A stretch of 58,857 nt of DNA from a bacterium. GTDB taxonomy: Bacteria > Pseudomonadota > Alphaproteobacteria > SP197. The stretch covers positions 1-58,857 of the forward strand of contig JAPPGE010000090.1 in the NCBI GenBank assembly GCA_028821455.1, written 5' to 3'. Under the pieces are notes generated by a model that saw only the letters and a program-made list of their open reading frames with translations, was not told where the DNA came from and made no database searches. Shown piece by piece: positions 8,685-19,392 of the stretch (position 1 is its first letter; every line of letters starts with the position of its first letter). Both the position numbers and the translations under genes were made by a program.

Positions 8685-10262
8685 ATGGCGGCTGTGACGA
8701 ACGTGGCGCACAGGGATCTGCTGCAGATCGCGGCGACCGTGGCGACAGAGAAAGGCATCGAGCGCGAGACCGTGATCGAGGCACTCGAACAGGCAATCCA
8801 GAGTGCCGCAATGAAGAAGTACGGTGAACTCGATATCAGGGTCGAGATCGACCGCACGTCCGGTGCGGTAGCGCTGCTGCTCTACCGTGAGGTCGTCGGG
8901 GATGACGTCGAGCTGCAGCCCGGTCTGCACATCACCCTCGAGGAAGCACGCCGCAGAAATCCCGTCGCCGAGATCGGGGACTTCATCACCGAGGATCTGC
9001 CGCCGGTCGAGTTCGGACGCATCTCGGCCCAGGGTGCCAAGCAGACCATCATGCAGAAGGTCCGCGAGGCCGAGCGCGCCCGCCAGTACAACGAATTCAA
9101 GGACCGCGTCGGGGAGATCATCAACGGGGTCGTCAAGCGCGATGAGCGTGGCAACCAGATCGTTGATCTGGGACGTGCCGAGGCGATGTTGCGGCGCGAT
9201 GACTGCCTGCCGCGCGAGCCTTTGCGCCGCGGCGACCGGGTGCGGGCCTACGTCTACGACGTGCGCCAGGAGTCCCGGGGCCCGCAGGTCTTCATCTCGC
9301 GCGTGCATCCCGACTTCATGCGCAAGCTCTTCGAAATGGAAGTCCCGGAGATCTATGACGGGATCATCGAGATCCGCGCGGTCGCCCGCGACGCCGGGAG
9401 CCGGGCAAAGATCGCTGTGCGGACCAATGACGATTCCATCGATCCGGTCGGTGCCTGCGTCGGCATGCGGGGCAGCCGTGTGCAGGCCGTCGTCAACGAG
9501 CTTGGCGGCGAGAAGATCGACATCATTCCCTGGTCGCCGGACACCGCCACCTTCGTCGTGAACGCCCTGCAGCCGGCGGAGGTCGCCAAAGTCGTCATGG
9601 ACGAAGCGGAGCGGCGCATGGAGGTCGTGGTACCGGATGACCAGTTGTCCCTGGCGATTGGCCGGCGCGGCCAGAATGTGCGTCTCGCCTCGCAGCTCGT
9701 CGGCTGGGACATCGACATCATGACGGAGAGCGGCGAATCGGAGCGCCGCACCAATGAAATGCGCGTGCAGTCCGAGCACTTCATGGAAGCGCTCGATGTC
9801 GATGACGTGCTTGCCAGACTCCTCGTGACCGAGGGATTCTCGGAGGTCGAGGAGATTGCCTTCGAGTCCACCGAGGAGTTGCTTTCCATCGAGGGTCTCG
9901 ACGAGGGAATCGCCCAGGAACTGCAGAACCGGGCCATTGCGTTTGTCCAGGAACGCGATCTTCAGTTCGATGCCAGGCGCCGTGAACTCGGCGTCGCGGA
10001 CGACGTCGCCGCCATTGACGGACTGACGCCGGCCTTCCTTGTCGAACTGGGCGAGAAGGGGATCAGGACTCTCGACGAGCTGGCCGACTTGGCGGCCGAC
10101 GAGTTGCTGCAGGACTACCTGCCCGGCACGTACCTGACGCCTGACGATGCCGACGCCATCATCATGGCGGCACGTGCCCACTGGTTCGAGGGTGAGGAAG
10201 ACGGCCACGCGACCGGGTCGTCCGCGCAAGGTGACAACGCTGATGCCCGGTCCGAACACTAA
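8685..10262 (+). CDS. nusA: Transcription termination/antitermination protein NusA
   Basis: NusA binds RNA polymerase and nascent RNA and controls pausing, termination and antitermination. At 525 residues all usual parts are present: the N-terminal polymerase-binding domain (about 1-135), the S1 domain (about 140-205), two KH domains (about 230-370, with [18 protein letters not shown] and [16 protein letters not shown]), and two C-terminal helix-hairpin-helix repeats (about 390-510), as in other proteobacteria. The start ATG is 4 nt after the rimP stop. Its last 20 bp overlap the rnpM start, which implies translational coupling. Confidence 0.97.
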   Translation: MAAVTNVAHRDLLQIAATVATEKGIERETVIEALEQAIQSAAMKKYGELDIRVEIDRTSGAVALLLYREVVGDDVELQPGLHITLEEARRRNPVAEIGDFITEDLPPVEFGRISAQGAKQTIMQKVREAERARQYNEFKDRVGEIINGVVKRDERGNQIVDLGRAEAMLRRDDCLPREPLRRGDRVRAYVYDVRQESRGPQVFISRVHPDFMRKLFEMEVPEIYDGIIEIRAVARDAGSRAKIAVRTNDDSIDPVGACVGMRGSRVQAVVNELGGEKIDIIPWSPDTATFVVNALQPAEVAKVVMDEAERRMEVVVPDDQLSLAIGRRGQNVRLASQLVGWDIDIMTESGESERRTNEMRVQSEHFMEALDVDDVLARLLVTEGFSEVEEIAFESTEELLSIEGLDEGIAQELQNRAIAFVQERDLQFDARRRELGVADDVAAIDGLTPAFLVELGEKGIRTLDELADLAADELLQDYLPGTYLTPDDADAIIMAARAHWFEGEEDGHATGSSAQGDNADARSEH

Positions 10263-10839
10263 TGTTCAGCGGCGCTGCATAGCGACCGGCAGGTCCGTCG
10301 ACAAGTCGGAGCTGGTGCGCTTCGTGCTGGCACCGACAGGGGACATTGTCCCGGATGTGGCGGAACGCCTGCCCGGACGCGGTGTCTGGGTTTCCGCCCG
10401 GCGCGACGCCATCGAGCGCGCGGTTGCCAGGAAGCAGTTCAGCCGAGGTTTGCGCAGGCCGGTGGCCGCCGGCTGCGATCTTGCCGACTCCGTGGAAAGC
10501 CTGCTTGTCCGGCGGATCGTCGAACTCCTGGGACTGGCTCGCCGGGCGGGCGAGGCAGTGTGTGGATTCGAGAAGTGCCGCGCCTTTGTCTCAAGGGAGG
10601 GAAGCCTCCTGCTGCACGCCCGCGACGGCTCGCTCGCCGGCCTCGACAAGCTCGTCGGACGGTCGTCCGTCACGGTGTTGCGGGTTCTGGATCGCGTGGA
10701 ACTCGGTGAGGCGTTTGGCCGGATCGACGCGGTTCACGTGGCTCTTCAATCCGGTGGCCTGGCCACCAGGATCGCCCGGGAATGTGCCCGCCTCGCGGGA
10801 TTTAGAGGACTCGCCGAACATGGCATGGAAGGAACCTGA
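10243..10839 (+). CDS. rnpM: RnpM/YlxR (DUF448) RNA-binding protein fused to an L7Ae-like domain
   Basis: 198 residues. The N-terminal DUF448 domain (about 8-80) has the family signature RRCIATGRSVDKSELVRFV and GRGVWVSARR. The C-terminal part (about 90-180, SLLVRRIVELLGLARRAGEAVCGF) is an L7Ae/YlxQ-like RNA-binding domain. In Firmicutes these are two adjacent genes; the fusion is common in Alphaproteobacteria. I chose the ATG at 10243, inside the end of nusA, because the DUF448 domain begins right after it; a longer frame would only extend into nusA. YlxR proteins have been described as modulators of RNase P and of transcription. Confidence 0.88.
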   Translation: MPGPNTNVQRRCIATGRSVDKSELVRFVLAPTGDIVPDVAERLPGRGVWVSARRDAIERAVARKQFSRGLRRPVAAGCDLADSVESLLVRRIVELLGLARRAGEAVCGFEKCRAFVSREGSLLLHARDGSLAGLDKLVGRSSVTVLRVLDRVELGEAFGRIDAVHVALQSGGLATRIARECARLAGFRGLAEHGMEGT

Positions 10840-10842
10840 AGG

Positions 10843-13437
10843 ATGGCAACCACGGACGAAGGCCCACGCAAGCCGACGCTGAGTCTCGGCGGGCGCAGGC
10901 AGGTCGAACGCAAGACGACCGAAGTCAGCGGCTCCGTACAGCAGAGCTTCAGCCATGGCCGAAAGAAGAATGTCGCCGTCGTGGTCAAGAAGCGGCGCAC
11001 CCTGCGTGCCGGCCGCCAGGACAGCGCCGACTCCCGGACCGCCACCCCGGTGCCGGAGGCCAGTGAGCCGGTTGCTGAGCAGGAGACCGCGACGCCGGAG
11101 AAGGAGGAAGTCAGCCGGCGGTCGTCCCTGGTTCTGCGGCATCTCAGTCCCGAAGAACGCGAGAGCCGCATGCGTGCCCTTGAACAGGCGCAGAAGGCCG
11201 ACGAAGAAGCCCGCGTTCTGGCGGGCGAGCAGGCGCGACTGCGGGCCGAGGAGGAGGCGAGGCTGAAGGCTGAACGCGAGGAGGCCGAGCGCCGGGCCCG
11301 CGAGGAAGCTGAACGGCGCGAACTGGAGGAAGAAGCCCGTCGGCGGGCTGAAGAACAGGCCAAGCGACAACTCGAAAGACAGCGCGACTCCGCCGAAAAA
11401 CGCGACGAGACTCCGGCGACTGCAGCGCCATCTCCCGCCGCCGATGCCGAGGATGAGCCCAGGCGGGGCAAGCGCGACCAGAAGCGCTCCGCCCTGGCCC
11501 CGGGAAAGCGCGCCGCCGGCCGACGCCGGAGCGGCAAGCTCACCGTTGCCCAGGCCCTGAACGAGGAGGACCGCGAGGAGCGGGCCCGCAGCCTCGCGGC
11601 GGCGAGACGGGCCCGCGAAAAGCTGCGCCAGCAGCAGCTCGAGCGCAAGACAGTCACGGGGTCGACGAAGAAGATGGTGCGCGATGTCGTCGTGCCGGAG
11701 GTCATTCTCGTCAGCGAACTGGCCAACCGCATGGCGGTGCGCGGCAGCGAGATCGTCAAGAAGATGATGGAAATGGGCCAGATGGTGACCATCAACCAGA
11801 CCATCGACGCCGATACCGCCGAGGTGGTCGTGGCGGAATTCGGGCACCGGGCGCGACGTGTTTCGGAGGCCGATATCGAGGTCGGGTTGAAACAGGATGA
11901 TGATCCCGAGGACATGAAGCAGGCGCGTGCGCCGGTGGTCACGGTCATGGGTCACGTGGACCACGGCAAGACGTCCCTGCTCGATGCCCTGCGCCGTACC
12001 GACGTGGTGTCCGGCGAGGCCGGAGGCATCACGCAGCACATCGGCGCCTACCAGGTACGTCTCGATGGCGGCGAACGGATCACGTTCCTGGATACGCCCG
12101 GTCATGCCGCCTTCACCTCCATGCGTGCCCGCGGTGCCAGCGTCACGGACATCGTGGTGCTCGTGGTTGCGGCCGACGATTCGGTGATGCCCCAGACACG
12201 GGAAGCCATTGACCACGCCAGGGCCGCCGAAGTGCCGATCATCGTCGCCATAAACAAGTGCGACCTTCCCGGCGCCGAACCCGACAGGGTGCGCCAGGAT
12301 CTGCTGCGCAACAGCCTGGTGGTCGAATCACTGGGAGGCGACATTCTCGATGTGGAGATCTCGGCTCTCAAGGGCGATGGTCTTGACCGTCTCGAGGAGG
12401 CCATCCTGCTGCAGGCCGAGGTTCTCGAACTCAAGGCGAACCCGGATCGTGAAGCCGAAGGCGTCGTTGTCGAGGCCAAACTCGACAAGGGCCGTGGCCC
12501 CGTCTCCACGGTGCTGGTGCAGCGCGGAACGCTGGAAGTCGGGGACACGGTGGTGGTCGGCAACGCCTGGGGCAGGATCCGCGCCCTGATCGATGACCGG
12601 GGCAGCAACGTCAAGAGTGCTGGTCCCGCCCTGCCGGTCGAGATTCTCGGACTGTCAGGGGCGCCGCTGGCCGGCGACGAGTTCTTTGTCGTGGAGAACG
12701 AACGGCGGGCGAGAGAGGTGGCCGCCTACCGCACGGCGCAGGAGCGCCAGAAGAAGATCACCGCCACGGGTCGGGGTTCGTTCGACCAGATTCTCGCCGG
12801 CATCAAGGCGGGCAAGGCGACAGAACTTCCCATCGTCATCAAGACGGATGTCCAGGGTTCGGCGGAAGCCATCGCCGACAGTCTCCTGGCCTTCGGCACC
12901 GATGAAGTCAAACCCCGCATCCTGTTGTCTGCTGTCGGTGGCGTGACCGAAAGCGATGTGACGCTGGCCAGCGCCTCCAATGCCGTCATCCTGGGATTCA
13001 ACGTGCGAGCCAACAGTCTGGCCCGCCGTCTCGCTGCCCGTGAGGGCGTGGAGATCCTCTATTTCCGGGTGATCTACGAACTTCTTGACCAGGTGAAGGA
13101 CATGCTGGCGGGTCTGCTCAAGCCGGCAACGGAGGAACAGGTCCTTGGGGCTGCCCAGGTTCTGGAAACATTCGATATCTCGGGCGCCGGGACGATCGCC
13201 GGTTGCCGTGTGATGGACGGCTACATTCGCGCCAGTGCACGGGTCAGGTTGCTGCGCGGCGGACGCACCATGTTCGACGGTTCGATCCGGTCGCTGCGTC
13301 ATCACAAGGACCAGGTTCGCGAGGTCCGTCAGGGCAGTGAGTGCGGCATTCAGCTTGCCGATCACCAGGACATCGAGATCGGCGACGAGATCGAGGCCTA
13401 TGAGCTGAAGCAGGTCGCACGAACGCTGGATGCCTGA
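10843..13437 (+). CDS. infB: Translation initiation factor IF-2
   Basis: This GTPase delivers initiator tRNA to the 30S subunit. At 864 residues it has the long, charged N-terminal region of the bacterial factor, including a coiled-coil-like run rich in Glu, Ala and Arg at about 100-190, followed by the IF2_N motif (about 280-330). The G domain contains GHVDHGKT at 370-377, DTPGH at 417-421 and NKCD at 471-474; Cys in NKxD is a mild variant. Domains 2, 3 and C2 follow to the end. It starts 3 nt after rnpM and overlaps rbfA by 8 bp. Confidence 0.97.
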   Translation: MATTDEGPRKPTLSLGGRRQVERKTTEVSGSVQQSFSHGRKKNVAVVVKKRRTLRAGRQDSADSRTATPVPEASEPVAEQETATPEKEEVSRRSSLVLRHLSPEERESRMRALEQAQKADEEARVLAGEQARLRAEEEARLKAEREEAERRAREEAERRELEEEARRRAEEQAKRQLERQRDSAEKRDETPATAAPSPAADAEDEPRRGKRDQKRSALAPGKRAAGRRRSGKLTVAQALNEEDREERARSLAAARRAREKLRQQQLERKTVTGSTKKMVRDVVVPEVILVSELANRMAVRGSEIVKKMMEMGQMVTINQTIDADTAEVVVAEFGHRARRVSEADIEVGLKQDDDPEDMKQARAPVVTVMGHVDHGKTSLLDALRRTDVVSGEAGGITQHIGAYQVRLDGGERITFLDTPGHAAFTSMRARGASVTDIVVLVVAADDSVMPQTREAIDHARAAEVPIIVAINKCDLPGAEPDRVRQDLLRNSLVVESLGGDILDVEISALKGDGLDRLEEAILLQAEVLELKANPDREAEGVVVEAKLDKGRGPVSTVLVQRGTLEVGDTVVVGNAWGRIRALIDDRGSNVKSAGPALPVEILGLSGAPLAGDEFFVVENERRAREVAAYRTAQERQKKITATGRGSFDQILAGIKAGKATELPIVIKTDVQGSAEAIADSLLAFGTDEVKPRILLSAVGGVTESDVTLASASNAVILGFNVRANSLARRLAAREGVEILYFRVIYELLDQVKDMLAGLLKPATEEQVLGAAQVLETFDISGAGTIAGCRVMDGYIRASARVRLLRGGRTMFDGSIRSLRHHKDQVREVRQGSECGIQLADHQDIEIGDEIEAYELKQVARTLDA

Positions 13438-13801
13438 TGTGAGGCAGCGCAACAACCAGCGCCGGCTGAGAGTGGGCGAGGAGATCCGCCATGTGCTGTC
13501 GGACATGTTTGCCCGGGACGAAGTTCACGATCCGGCGCTCTTCGGCCGGGCGATTACCGTCTCCGAAGTCCGCATGAGCGTCGATCTCAGGCACGCCGCC
13601 TGCTACATCATGCCGCTTGGCGGGGAGAATGTCGGCGACGTGATGGAAGGATTGCGGCGGGCGACGCCGTGGTTGCGTGGCGAGGTCTCGCGCCGGGTGC
13701 GTCTGCGGGTGGCGCCTGAGCTTGTCTTTCACGCGGATCGCGGATTCGATCATGCCCAGCGCATCCGCGACCTGCTCGAGACGTCCGGCCGCCCCTCGTA
13801 A
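13430..13801 (+). CDS. rbfA: 30S ribosome-binding factor RbfA
   Basis: This is a small KH-fold protein (123 residues) that assists late 16S rRNA processing. The conserved N-terminus RRLRVGEEIRHVLSDMF and the region RVRLRVAPELVFHADRGFDH (beta strands plus the RbfA tail motif) identify it. Its ATG lies inside the end of infB, so it is probably translationally coupled. truB starts 6 nt after its stop. Confidence 0.94.
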   Translation: MPDVRQRNNQRRLRVGEEIRHVLSDMFARDEVHDPALFGRAITVSEVRMSVDLRHAACYIMPLGGENVGDVMEGLRRATPWLRGEVSRRVRLRVAPELVFHADRGFDHAQRIRDLLETSGRPS

Positions 13802-13807
13802 GCCCGC

Positions 13808-14704
13808 ATGAGGCGAGGGCGCCGCATTCATGGCTGGCTTGTCTGTGACAAGCCGGTTGGCGTGACATCAAGTCAGTTGGTGGGGCGCGCGCGCCGGCTC
13901 ACGGGCGCTGCCCGCCTCGGGCATGGCGGCACGCTCGATCCCCTGGCCACCGGCGTTCTTCCGGTGGCCCTGGGCGAGGCGACAAAGACGATTCCCTGGT
14001 GCCAGGACGCTTCCAAGACCTACCGCGTCACGGCGCGCTGGGGAATCTCGACGTCCACCGACGACGCCGAGGGCGACGTCACCGGGACATCTGACATGCG
14101 GCCGTCGGCGGACAGAATCGAGGCCGTCCTCGCGTCCTTTACCGGCGATGTCAGCCAGACGCCTCCGGCCTTCTCGGCGGTCAAGGTGGCTGGCCGGCGG
14201 GCCTACGCACTCGCGCGCAAGGACATCATGCCCGACCTCAAGCCCCGCCTTGTGAGGATCGAGCGGATCACGCTGCTCGCCGTCGAGGATGGAGATCACG
14301 CATCCTTCGAGGTGGTGTGCGGCAAGGGGACCTACATGCGCGCGCTTGTCCGCGACATGGGGCTGCGTCTCGGCACACTGGGTCATGTTCATGCCCTGCG
14401 CCGCACCCGGGTCGGACCGTTTTCGCTGTCCATGGCGATTTCTGTGGATTCCTGGCTGGAACATGGTAGGAATGCGCGCGCTTGCGGGGCGATCCATCCC
14501 GTGGAGACAGCGCTGGTCGACATCCCGGCGCTTGTAGTCACGGAATTGCAGGCACGTCAGCTCAGAAACGGGCAGGCGGTCCGGATCGACCAGGCCTGCG
14601 AGGGTGCCGTTCGCCTCCAGGACGAACACGGGCTTGTCGCGATAGCGAAATCCGATGGGGATCTGGTTCGACCGGTTCGCGTTTTCAACCATGACGGAAG
14701 ATGA
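13808..14704 (+). CDS. truB: tRNA pseudouridine(55) synthase TruB
   Basis: It converts U55 of tRNAs to pseudouridine. The catalytic motif [15 protein letters not shown] carries Asp44. The downstream [17 protein letters not shown], the [16 protein letters not shown] segment and the [15 protein letters not shown] motif match the family, and the C-terminal PUA-like tail ([14 protein letters not shown]) is present. At 298 residues it is of normal length. rpsO begins 7 nt after the truB stop. Confidence 0.95.
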   Translation: MRRGRRIHGWLVCDKPVGVTSSQLVGRARRLTGAARLGHGGTLDPLATGVLPVALGEATKTIPWCQDASKTYRVTARWGISTSTDDAEGDVTGTSDMRPSADRIEAVLASFTGDVSQTPPAFSAVKVAGRRAYALARKDIMPDLKPRLVRIERITLLAVEDGDHASFEVVCGKGTYMRALVRDMGLRLGTLGHVHALRRTRVGPFSLSMAISVDSWLEHGRNARACGAIHPVETALVDIPALVVTELQARQLRNGQAVRIDQACEGAVRLQDEHGLVAIAKSDGDLVRPVRVFNHDGR

Positions 14705-14711
14705 GGTCACG

Positions 14712-14981
14712 ATGTCGATCACAGCTGAACGCAAGGGCGAACTGATTCGCCAGTATAGCCGCACCGATGGTGATACCGGATCACCCGAGGTGCAGATCGC
14801 CATACTGACGGAACGCATCACCAATCTCACCGAACACTTCAAGTTCCACCGCAAGGACAAGCACTCCAGGCGGGGTTTGCTCATGCTGGTCAGCAGGCGC
14901 CGGGCTCTGCTGGATTACCTGCGTGGCCGGGACGAGAGTCGCTATCGTTCGATTATCGGTAGCTTGGGTCTGCGCCGCTGA
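14712..14981 (+). CDS. rpsO: 30S ribosomal protein S15
   Basis: A primary 16S rRNA-binding protein of the 30S platform, 89 residues. Hallmarks are [35 protein letters not shown] and the C-terminal [12 protein letters not shown]. The ATG at 14712 is preceded by GAGG at 5 nt spacing and gives the standard length; an upstream in-frame ATG at 14655 would only add truB-overlapping residues. The order rpsO then pnp matches most proteobacteria. Confidence 0.97.
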   Translation: MSITAERKGELIRQYSRTDGDTGSPEVQIAILTERITNLTEHFKFHRKDKHSRRGLLMLVSRRRALLDYLRGRDESRYRSIIGSLGLRR

Positions 14982-15014
14982 CACCTGCGGCGAGACATGG
15001 CGGAAGCGCACGTC

Positions 15015-15081
15015 GCCAGGCGGGCCTCCTCTAGAGGGCGCCTGGCAGGGACTGTCATGGCCGGTTCATCGTTGAATCCGG
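15015..15081 (+). promoter_or_regulatory. Two hairpins between rpsO and pnp (possible terminator/RNase III leader)
   Basis: An 8-bp perfect stem GCCAGGCG (15015-15022) pairs with CGCCTGGC (15039-15046); its loop contains a further self-complementary CCTCTAGAGG. A second, bulged hairpin (CCGGTTCA / TGAATCCGG) lies at 15061-15081. There is no T-tract, so simple intrinsic termination is unlikely. In E. coli the same position carries an RNase III-cut leader used for PNPase autoregulation. The parallel here is an inference from position and structure. Confidence 0.55.
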
Positions 15082-15153
15082 ATCATGTCAGGGAATCTTC
15101 ACATCACAATGGGCGGAGTGCGCTGATTCCGCCAATGTTGGGGAACAACACGC

Positions 15154-17337
15154 ATGTTTGATATTCATAAGAAGGAACTAGTCTGGGGTGACCGTACGCT
15201 GACGCTGGAAACCGGGCGCATTGCCCGTCAGGCGGACGCGGCCGTGCTCGCGACCTACGGTGCCACCACCGTGTTGTGCACGGTCGTGGCCCAGAAACAG
15301 CCGCGCGAGGGCGTGGACTTTTTCCCGCTCACCGTGAACTACCAGGAAAAGGCCTTCGCGGCCGGCAAGATTCCCGGAGGGTTCTTCAAGCGCGAAGGGC
15401 GCCCGAGCGAAAAGGAAACCCTTTCGTCACGCATTATCGACCGGTCGATCCGGCCGCTCTTCGCCTCCGGATTCCGCAACGAGACACAGGTCATCTGTAC
15501 CGTGCTCGCCCATGACCTCGAGAATGATCCGGATATCGTTGCCCTGGTCGGATCTTCCGCCGCGCTCGCCATTTCGGGTATCCCGTTCAACGGTCCCGTC
15601 GGCTGTGCCAGGGTCGGCTTCATTGATGGTGACTATGTTCTCAACCCGTTGCTGAGGCAGATGAGCGAGTCCCGTCTCGACCTCGTGGTCGCCGGACGTT
15701 CGGATGCCGTCATGATGGTGGAGTCGGAGGCGCAGGAGCTGAGCGAGGACGAGATGCTCGGCGCCGTGATGTTTGCCCAGCAGGAGTTCCAGCCGGTGAT
15801 TGCCGCCATCAGTGACCTTGCCGCAGCCTGCGGCCGGGATGCCTGGCGCGTGCCGGAGCCCGAAGACACGGGCGATCTCGAGAGCGCGGTACGGGACATC
15901 ATCGGAGAAGAACTCTCCGATGCGTACCGGGAAGCCGACAAGCAGACCCGCCAGGAGAGGCTGCAGGCAGCCAGAAACACGGTGAGGGAGCGCTTCGCCA
16001 AGGACGAATCAGTGACAGGCGACACCCTGGCCGGGGTTCTCAAGTCTCTCGAAAAGGCGATCATGCGCGATGCCACCCTGACCTCGGGCGTGCGCGTCGA
16101 TGGTCGGCAGACCAACACCGTCCGTCCGATTTCTTCGCAGGTCGGCGTTCTCGAACGCTCCCATGGTTCGTCGCTCTTCACCAGGGGAGAGACCCAGGCG
16201 CTCGTGACCGTGACGCTGGGAACCGGGCAGGACGAGCAGGTGATGGATGCCCTTGCGGGCGAGTACCGTGAGCACTTCATGCTGCACTACAACTTTCCGC
16301 CCTACTCGGTGGGTGAGGCGAGCTTCCTGCGCTCTCCCGGCCGCCGCGAGATTGGTCACGGCAAGCTGGCCTGGCGCGCCATCCACCCGCTGCTGCCGGA
16401 AAAGGAGAAGTTCCCCTACACCATCAGGGTGGTCTCGGAGATCACCGAATCAAACGGCTCCTCGTCGATGGCGACGGTATGCGGCAGTTCGCTCGCGCTG
16501 ATGGATGCCGGCGTGCCGCTGGCGCGGCCCTGCGCGGGCATTGCCATGGGTCTCATCAAGGAAGGCGACCGGTTCGTCGTTCTCTCCGACATACTTGGAG
16601 ACGAGGACCATCTGGGTGACATGGACTTCAAGGTGGCGGGCACCGGGAACGGCGTCACAAGCCTGCAGATGGACATCAAGATTGCCGGCATCACCCGGGA
16701 GATCATGTCCGTCGCCCTGGAACAGGCACGTGAAGGCCGACTCCATATTCTGGGGGAAATGGCGCACGCGATCGGCTCGACGCGTGACACGTTGTCGGAC
16801 TTCGCGCCGCGCATCACCACGATCAAGGTTCCTTCCGACAGGATTCGCGACATCATCGGACCGGGCGGCAAGATGATCCGCGAGATCACGGAGGTCAGCG
16901 GGACCAAGATCGATGTCGAGGATGACGGAACCGTCAAGATCGCCTCCTCGGATCCGTCGGCAACCGACACGGCCCTGACGATGATCAGGGACATTGTCGC
17001 CGAACCGGAGGTCGGCGTGATCTATGAGGGAACCGTGGTCAAGTGCCTCGACTTCGGCGCGTTCGTCAATTTCATCGGCAAGCGGGACGGCCTCGTGCAC
17101 ATATCCGAACTGGCGCAGGGTCGTGTGGCCACCGTCGGCGACGTGGTCAAGGAAGGAGACCGCGTGAAGGTCAAGGTGCTGGGGATCGATGATCGCGGCA
17201 AGGTGAAGCTCTCCATGAGGGTGGTCGATCAGGAGACCGGAGAGGACATCACGGAACAGGTTGGTGAGCGCGAACCGCCAAGGCGCCGCGAACGCAGGGA
17301 TGACGGCCGCAAACCCCGTCGCTCGCAACACAACTGA
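15154..17337 (+). CDS. pnp: Polyribonucleotide nucleotidyltransferase (PNPase)
   Basis: This is a phosphorolytic 3'-5' exoribonuclease of RNA decay. At 727 residues the full architecture is seen: RNase PH domain 1 (about 10-145), an all-helical linker (about 230-320), RNase PH domain 2 (about 325-470, with FPPYSVGE and [12 protein letters not shown]), a KH domain (about 555-615, [19 protein letters not shown]) and an S1 domain (about 620-690, [17 protein letters not shown]). The C-terminus is short and basic. The gene sits about 170 nt after rpsO, with hairpins between them. Confidence 0.97.
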   Translation: MFDIHKKELVWGDRTLTLETGRIARQADAAVLATYGATTVLCTVVAQKQPREGVDFFPLTVNYQEKAFAAGKIPGGFFKREGRPSEKETLSSRIIDRSIRPLFASGFRNETQVICTVLAHDLENDPDIVALVGSSAALAISGIPFNGPVGCARVGFIDGDYVLNPLLRQMSESRLDLVVAGRSDAVMMVESEAQELSEDEMLGAVMFAQQEFQPVIAAISDLAAACGRDAWRVPEPEDTGDLESAVRDIIGEELSDAYREADKQTRQERLQAARNTVRERFAKDESVTGDTLAGVLKSLEKAIMRDATLTSGVRVDGRQTNTVRPISSQVGVLERSHGSSLFTRGETQALVTVTLGTGQDEQVMDALAGEYREHFMLHYNFPPYSVGEASFLRSPGRREIGHGKLAWRAIHPLLPEKEKFPYTIRVVSEITESNGSSSMATVCGSSLALMDAGVPLARPCAGIAMGLIKEGDRFVVLSDILGDEDHLGDMDFKVAGTGNGVTSLQMDIKIAGITREIMSVALEQAREGRLHILGEMAHAIGSTRDTLSDFAPRITTIKVPSDRIRDIIGPGGKMIREITEVSGTKIDVEDDGTVKIASSDPSATDTALTMIRDIVAEPEVGVIYEGTVVKCLDFGAFVNFIGKRDGLVHISELAQGRVATVGDVVKEGDRVKVKVLGIDDRGKVKLSMRVVDQETGEDITEQVGEREPPRRRERRDDGRKPRRSQHN

Positions 17338-17356
17338 ACGCATCACCGGATGATAG

Positions 17357-17374
17357 GACACGATGTAACGTGTC
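17357..17374 (+). terminator. Weak hairpin after pnp
   Basis: GACACG and CGTGTC form a 6-bp stem with a 6-nt loop, 20 nt after the pnp stop. It is followed by ATAATGG rather than a T-run, so it is at best a weak terminator or an RNA 3'-end-stabilising hairpin. Confidence 0.35.
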
Positions 17375-17409
17375 ATAATGGCGTGCCATAGCCAGGGGAG
17401 ACCGGGTGG

Positions 17410-18807
17410 GTGAAGCCGCTGAACTCCATACGCATCTCGGGACGCGATGTTCTGCCCCTTGTCGAAGGCGGCAAGGGGATCTCGATTTCGAATGGCGAGA
17501 GTTCAGGCGCCTGGGCGAACTGTGGCGGCGTCGGCACGTTTTCCGGAGTCAACGCTGATCATCGTGACGAGAGCGGGGATCTGATCCCCCAGGTCTACAC
17601 GGGGCGCAGCCGCAAAGAGCGGCATGAGGAACTGGTGGAGTTTGGTATCAAGGGCGGCATTCACCAGGCTCAGGTGGCCCACGAACTCGCCGGCGGCGAG
17701 GGCGTCATCCATGTGAACGTCCTGTGGGAGATGGGGGGATGCGAGAGGGTGCTGCATGGCGTCCTCGAGGGAGCCAAGGGACTGGTCCACGGCGTCACCT
17801 GCGGCGCCGGCATGCCCTACAGGATGGCCCAGATCTGTTCGGAGTACGGTGTCTACTACTATCCGATCACCAGTTCCGCCCGGGCCTTCAACATCCTGTG
17901 GAAACGCGCCTATCATCGATTTCCCGAGCTGCTGGGAGGTGTCGTCTACGAGGACCCGTGGCGTGCCGGCGGACACAATGGCCTCTCCAATGTCGAGGAC
18001 CCGGAGGTTCCGGAAGACCCCTATCCCAGGGTCGTCGCCTTGCGCAAGGTGATGCGCGGTGTCGGTCTTGACGACACCCCCATCTTCATGGCCGGAGGTG
18101 TGTGGCGCGTCGACGAGTGGCTTGACTGGCTTGACAATCCCGAGCTCGGCCCCGTGGCCTTCCAGTTCGGAACACGTCCCCTGCTGACCGAGGAAAGCCC
18201 GATCTCGGATACATGGAAGCGCCGGTTGCTCACGCTGCGCAAGGGCGAGATCAGTCTCAACCGGTTCAGTCCGACCGGGTTCTATTCATCGGCGGTGGAA
18301 AACAGCTTCCTTCTCGAACTCAAGACACGCAATCGCCGCCAGGTCGCCTATGCGACCGAACCTGTCGGCGACCATGTGGTCGAGTTCGCCTTTGGCCCCA
18401 GGGGACGCCTCGTCTACCTCACGGAGCACGATCTCGACGAGGTCCGTCAATGGATCGCGGCAGGGTTCAGCGAACCCCTCAAGACGCCCGATTCCACTCT
18501 GGTGTTTGTCACGCCCGAGAAATCCCGGCAGATCCGTACCGACCAGATCGAGTGCATGGGCTGTCTCAGCCAGTGCCGGTTCTCGAACTGGAAGTGCAGC
18601 GAAACGGGGACCACCGGCCGCAAACCGGATCCTCGCAGTTACTGCATCCAGAAGACCCTGCAGGTCATCAGCCATTCCGACGACATCGAAACCCAGCTCA
18701 TGTTCGCCGGCCACAACGCCTACCGTTTCGCCAATGATCCCTGGTACGCACAGGGCTTCATTCCCACCGTGTCACAACTGATGGACCGCCTTCAGACCGG
18801 TCAGTAG
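17410..18807 (+). CDS. Nitronate monooxygenase-like flavoprotein with C-terminal cysteine cluster
   Basis: This is a TIM-barrel FMN enzyme of the 2-nitropropane dioxygenase/nitronate monooxygenase superfamily, 465 residues. The barrel spans about 15-300: GVTCGAGMPYRMAQICSEYG and FMAGGVWRVDEWLDWL look like the flavin/phosphate-binding parts. Beyond the usual family length is a tail with Cys382, Cys385, Cys389 and Cys396 (CMGCLSQCRFSNWKC) plus Cys412, which could bind a metal or Fe-S cluster. The start is GTG at 17410, with GGGGAG about 10 nt upstream. The substrate is unknown; it may be a relative acting on enoyl substrates rather than nitronates. It precedes irr by 58 bp and may be cotranscribed. 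Confidence 0.75.
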   Translation: MKPLNSIRISGRDVLPLVEGGKGISISNGESSGAWANCGGVGTFSGVNADHRDESGDLIPQVYTGRSRKERHEELVEFGIKGGIHQAQVAHELAGGEGVIHVNVLWEMGGCERVLHGVLEGAKGLVHGVTCGAGMPYRMAQICSEYGVYYYPITSSARAFNILWKRAYHRFPELLGGVVYEDPWRAGGHNGLSNVEDPEVPEDPYPRVVALRKVMRGVGLDDTPIFMAGGVWRVDEWLDWLDNPELGPVAFQFGTRPLLTEESPISDTWKRRLLTLRKGEISLNRFSPTGFYSSAVENSFLLELKTRNRRQVAYATEPVGDHVVEFAFGPRGRLVYLTEHDLDEVRQWIAAGFSEPLKTPDSTLVFVTPEKSRQIRTDQIECMGCLSQCRFSNWKCSETGTTGRKPDPRSYCIQKTLQVISHSDDIETQLMFAGHNAYRFANDPWYAQGFIPTVSQLMDRLQTGQ

Positions 18808-18865
18808 AATGCCGCGGTCGGGCGAACGTGGAGTCTCGCCGTGACCGGCATTAGAGTGAGTTCCC

Positions 18866-19276
18866 ATGCAAAACAACGATGACGACATTGATGAACTGCT
18901 CGTTTCCAGGGGGTTGCGGCTGACGCGTCAGAGACGTCAGCTGGCCGGGCTCCTCTTCAGGGACGGCGACCGCCATGTGACAGCGGAGATGCTCGCCCGG
19001 GAAGCGAAGCGGAACGGTATCAGGGTGTCTCTCGCAACCGTCTACAACACGTTGCACCAGTTCACCCGGGCGGGCCTTCTGCGCCGGATCAACGTCGACT
19101 CCGCCAGGACCTGGTTTGATACGAACACGACCGTTCATCACCATTTCTTCAATACCAGCAATCTGGAGCTTACCGACATTCCGCAGGACCGGGTCAGCGT
19201 CGACGTGCTGCCGGCGCCACCGGACGGCACCGCCATCGATCACGTCGACGTGGTGGTCCGGGTGACGCCGCGGTGA
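18866..19276 (+). CDS. irr: Irr-type Fur-family iron/heme-responsive regulator
   Basis: 136 residues with a Fur winged helix (LRLTRQRRQLAGLLF, then VSLATVYNTLHQFTRAGLLRRI) and a short dimerisation domain. The HHH motif in TTVHHHFF is typical of Irr, where it takes part in heme-dependent control, and the Cys-rich zinc sites of canonical Fur are absent. Irr is an alphaproteobacterial regulator that acts under low iron on heme and iron-storage genes. An Irr-type palindrome lies in the promoter 17 nt downstream of its stop, directly ahead of the rubrerythrin operon. Confidence 0.83.
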   Translation: MQNNDDDIDELLVSRGLRLTRQRRQLAGLLFRDGDRHVTAEMLAREAKRNGIRVSLATVYNTLHQFTRAGLLRRINVDSARTWFDTNTTVHHHFFNTSNLELTDIPQDRVSVDVLPAPPDGTAIDHVDVVVRVTPR

Positions 19277-19283
19277 GGATTGC

Positions 19284-19312
19284 TTGACAGATTGGAATGA
19301 TTCCAGATAACC
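19284..19312 (+). promoter_or_regulatory. Promoter with embedded Irr-box (ICE-like operator)
   Basis: A perfect -35 hexamer TTGACA (19284-19289) is followed, at 16-17 bp spacing, by a -10-like GATAAC/ATAACC at about 19306-19312. The spacer contains the palindrome TGGAAT-G-ATTCCA (19293-19305), close to the iron-control element bound by Irr (TTTAGAA-centre-TTCTAAA type). An operator between -35 and -10 would repress when occupied. It drives the rubrerythrin operon. Confidence 0.72.
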
Positions 19313-19319
19313 TTCAGCC

Positions 19320-19370
19320 GGAGCGGTTGGACCGCTCCTTCCACCAGTACCCCGAGGGCCCTTGAGGGCC
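19320..19370 (+). promoter_or_regulatory. Two hairpins in the rubrerythrin 5' leader
   Basis: GGAGCGGT-TGG-ACCGCTCC (19320-19338) is an 8-bp stem with a 3-nt loop. GGCCC-TTGA-GGGCC (19357-19370) is a second stem with a tetraloop. They lie between the promoter and the GAGGAGAG ribosome-binding site of rubrerythrin. The function is unknown; mRNA stabilisation is plausible. Confidence 0.5.
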
Positions 19371-19392
19371 GTAGAATCCTGAGGAGAGAAGC

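Noticed and set aside
8628..10259. 543-codon minus-strand frame opposite nusA
   Set aside because: Antisense shadow of nusA with no family resemblance; the same holds for the long frame at 10591-12216 opposite infB.
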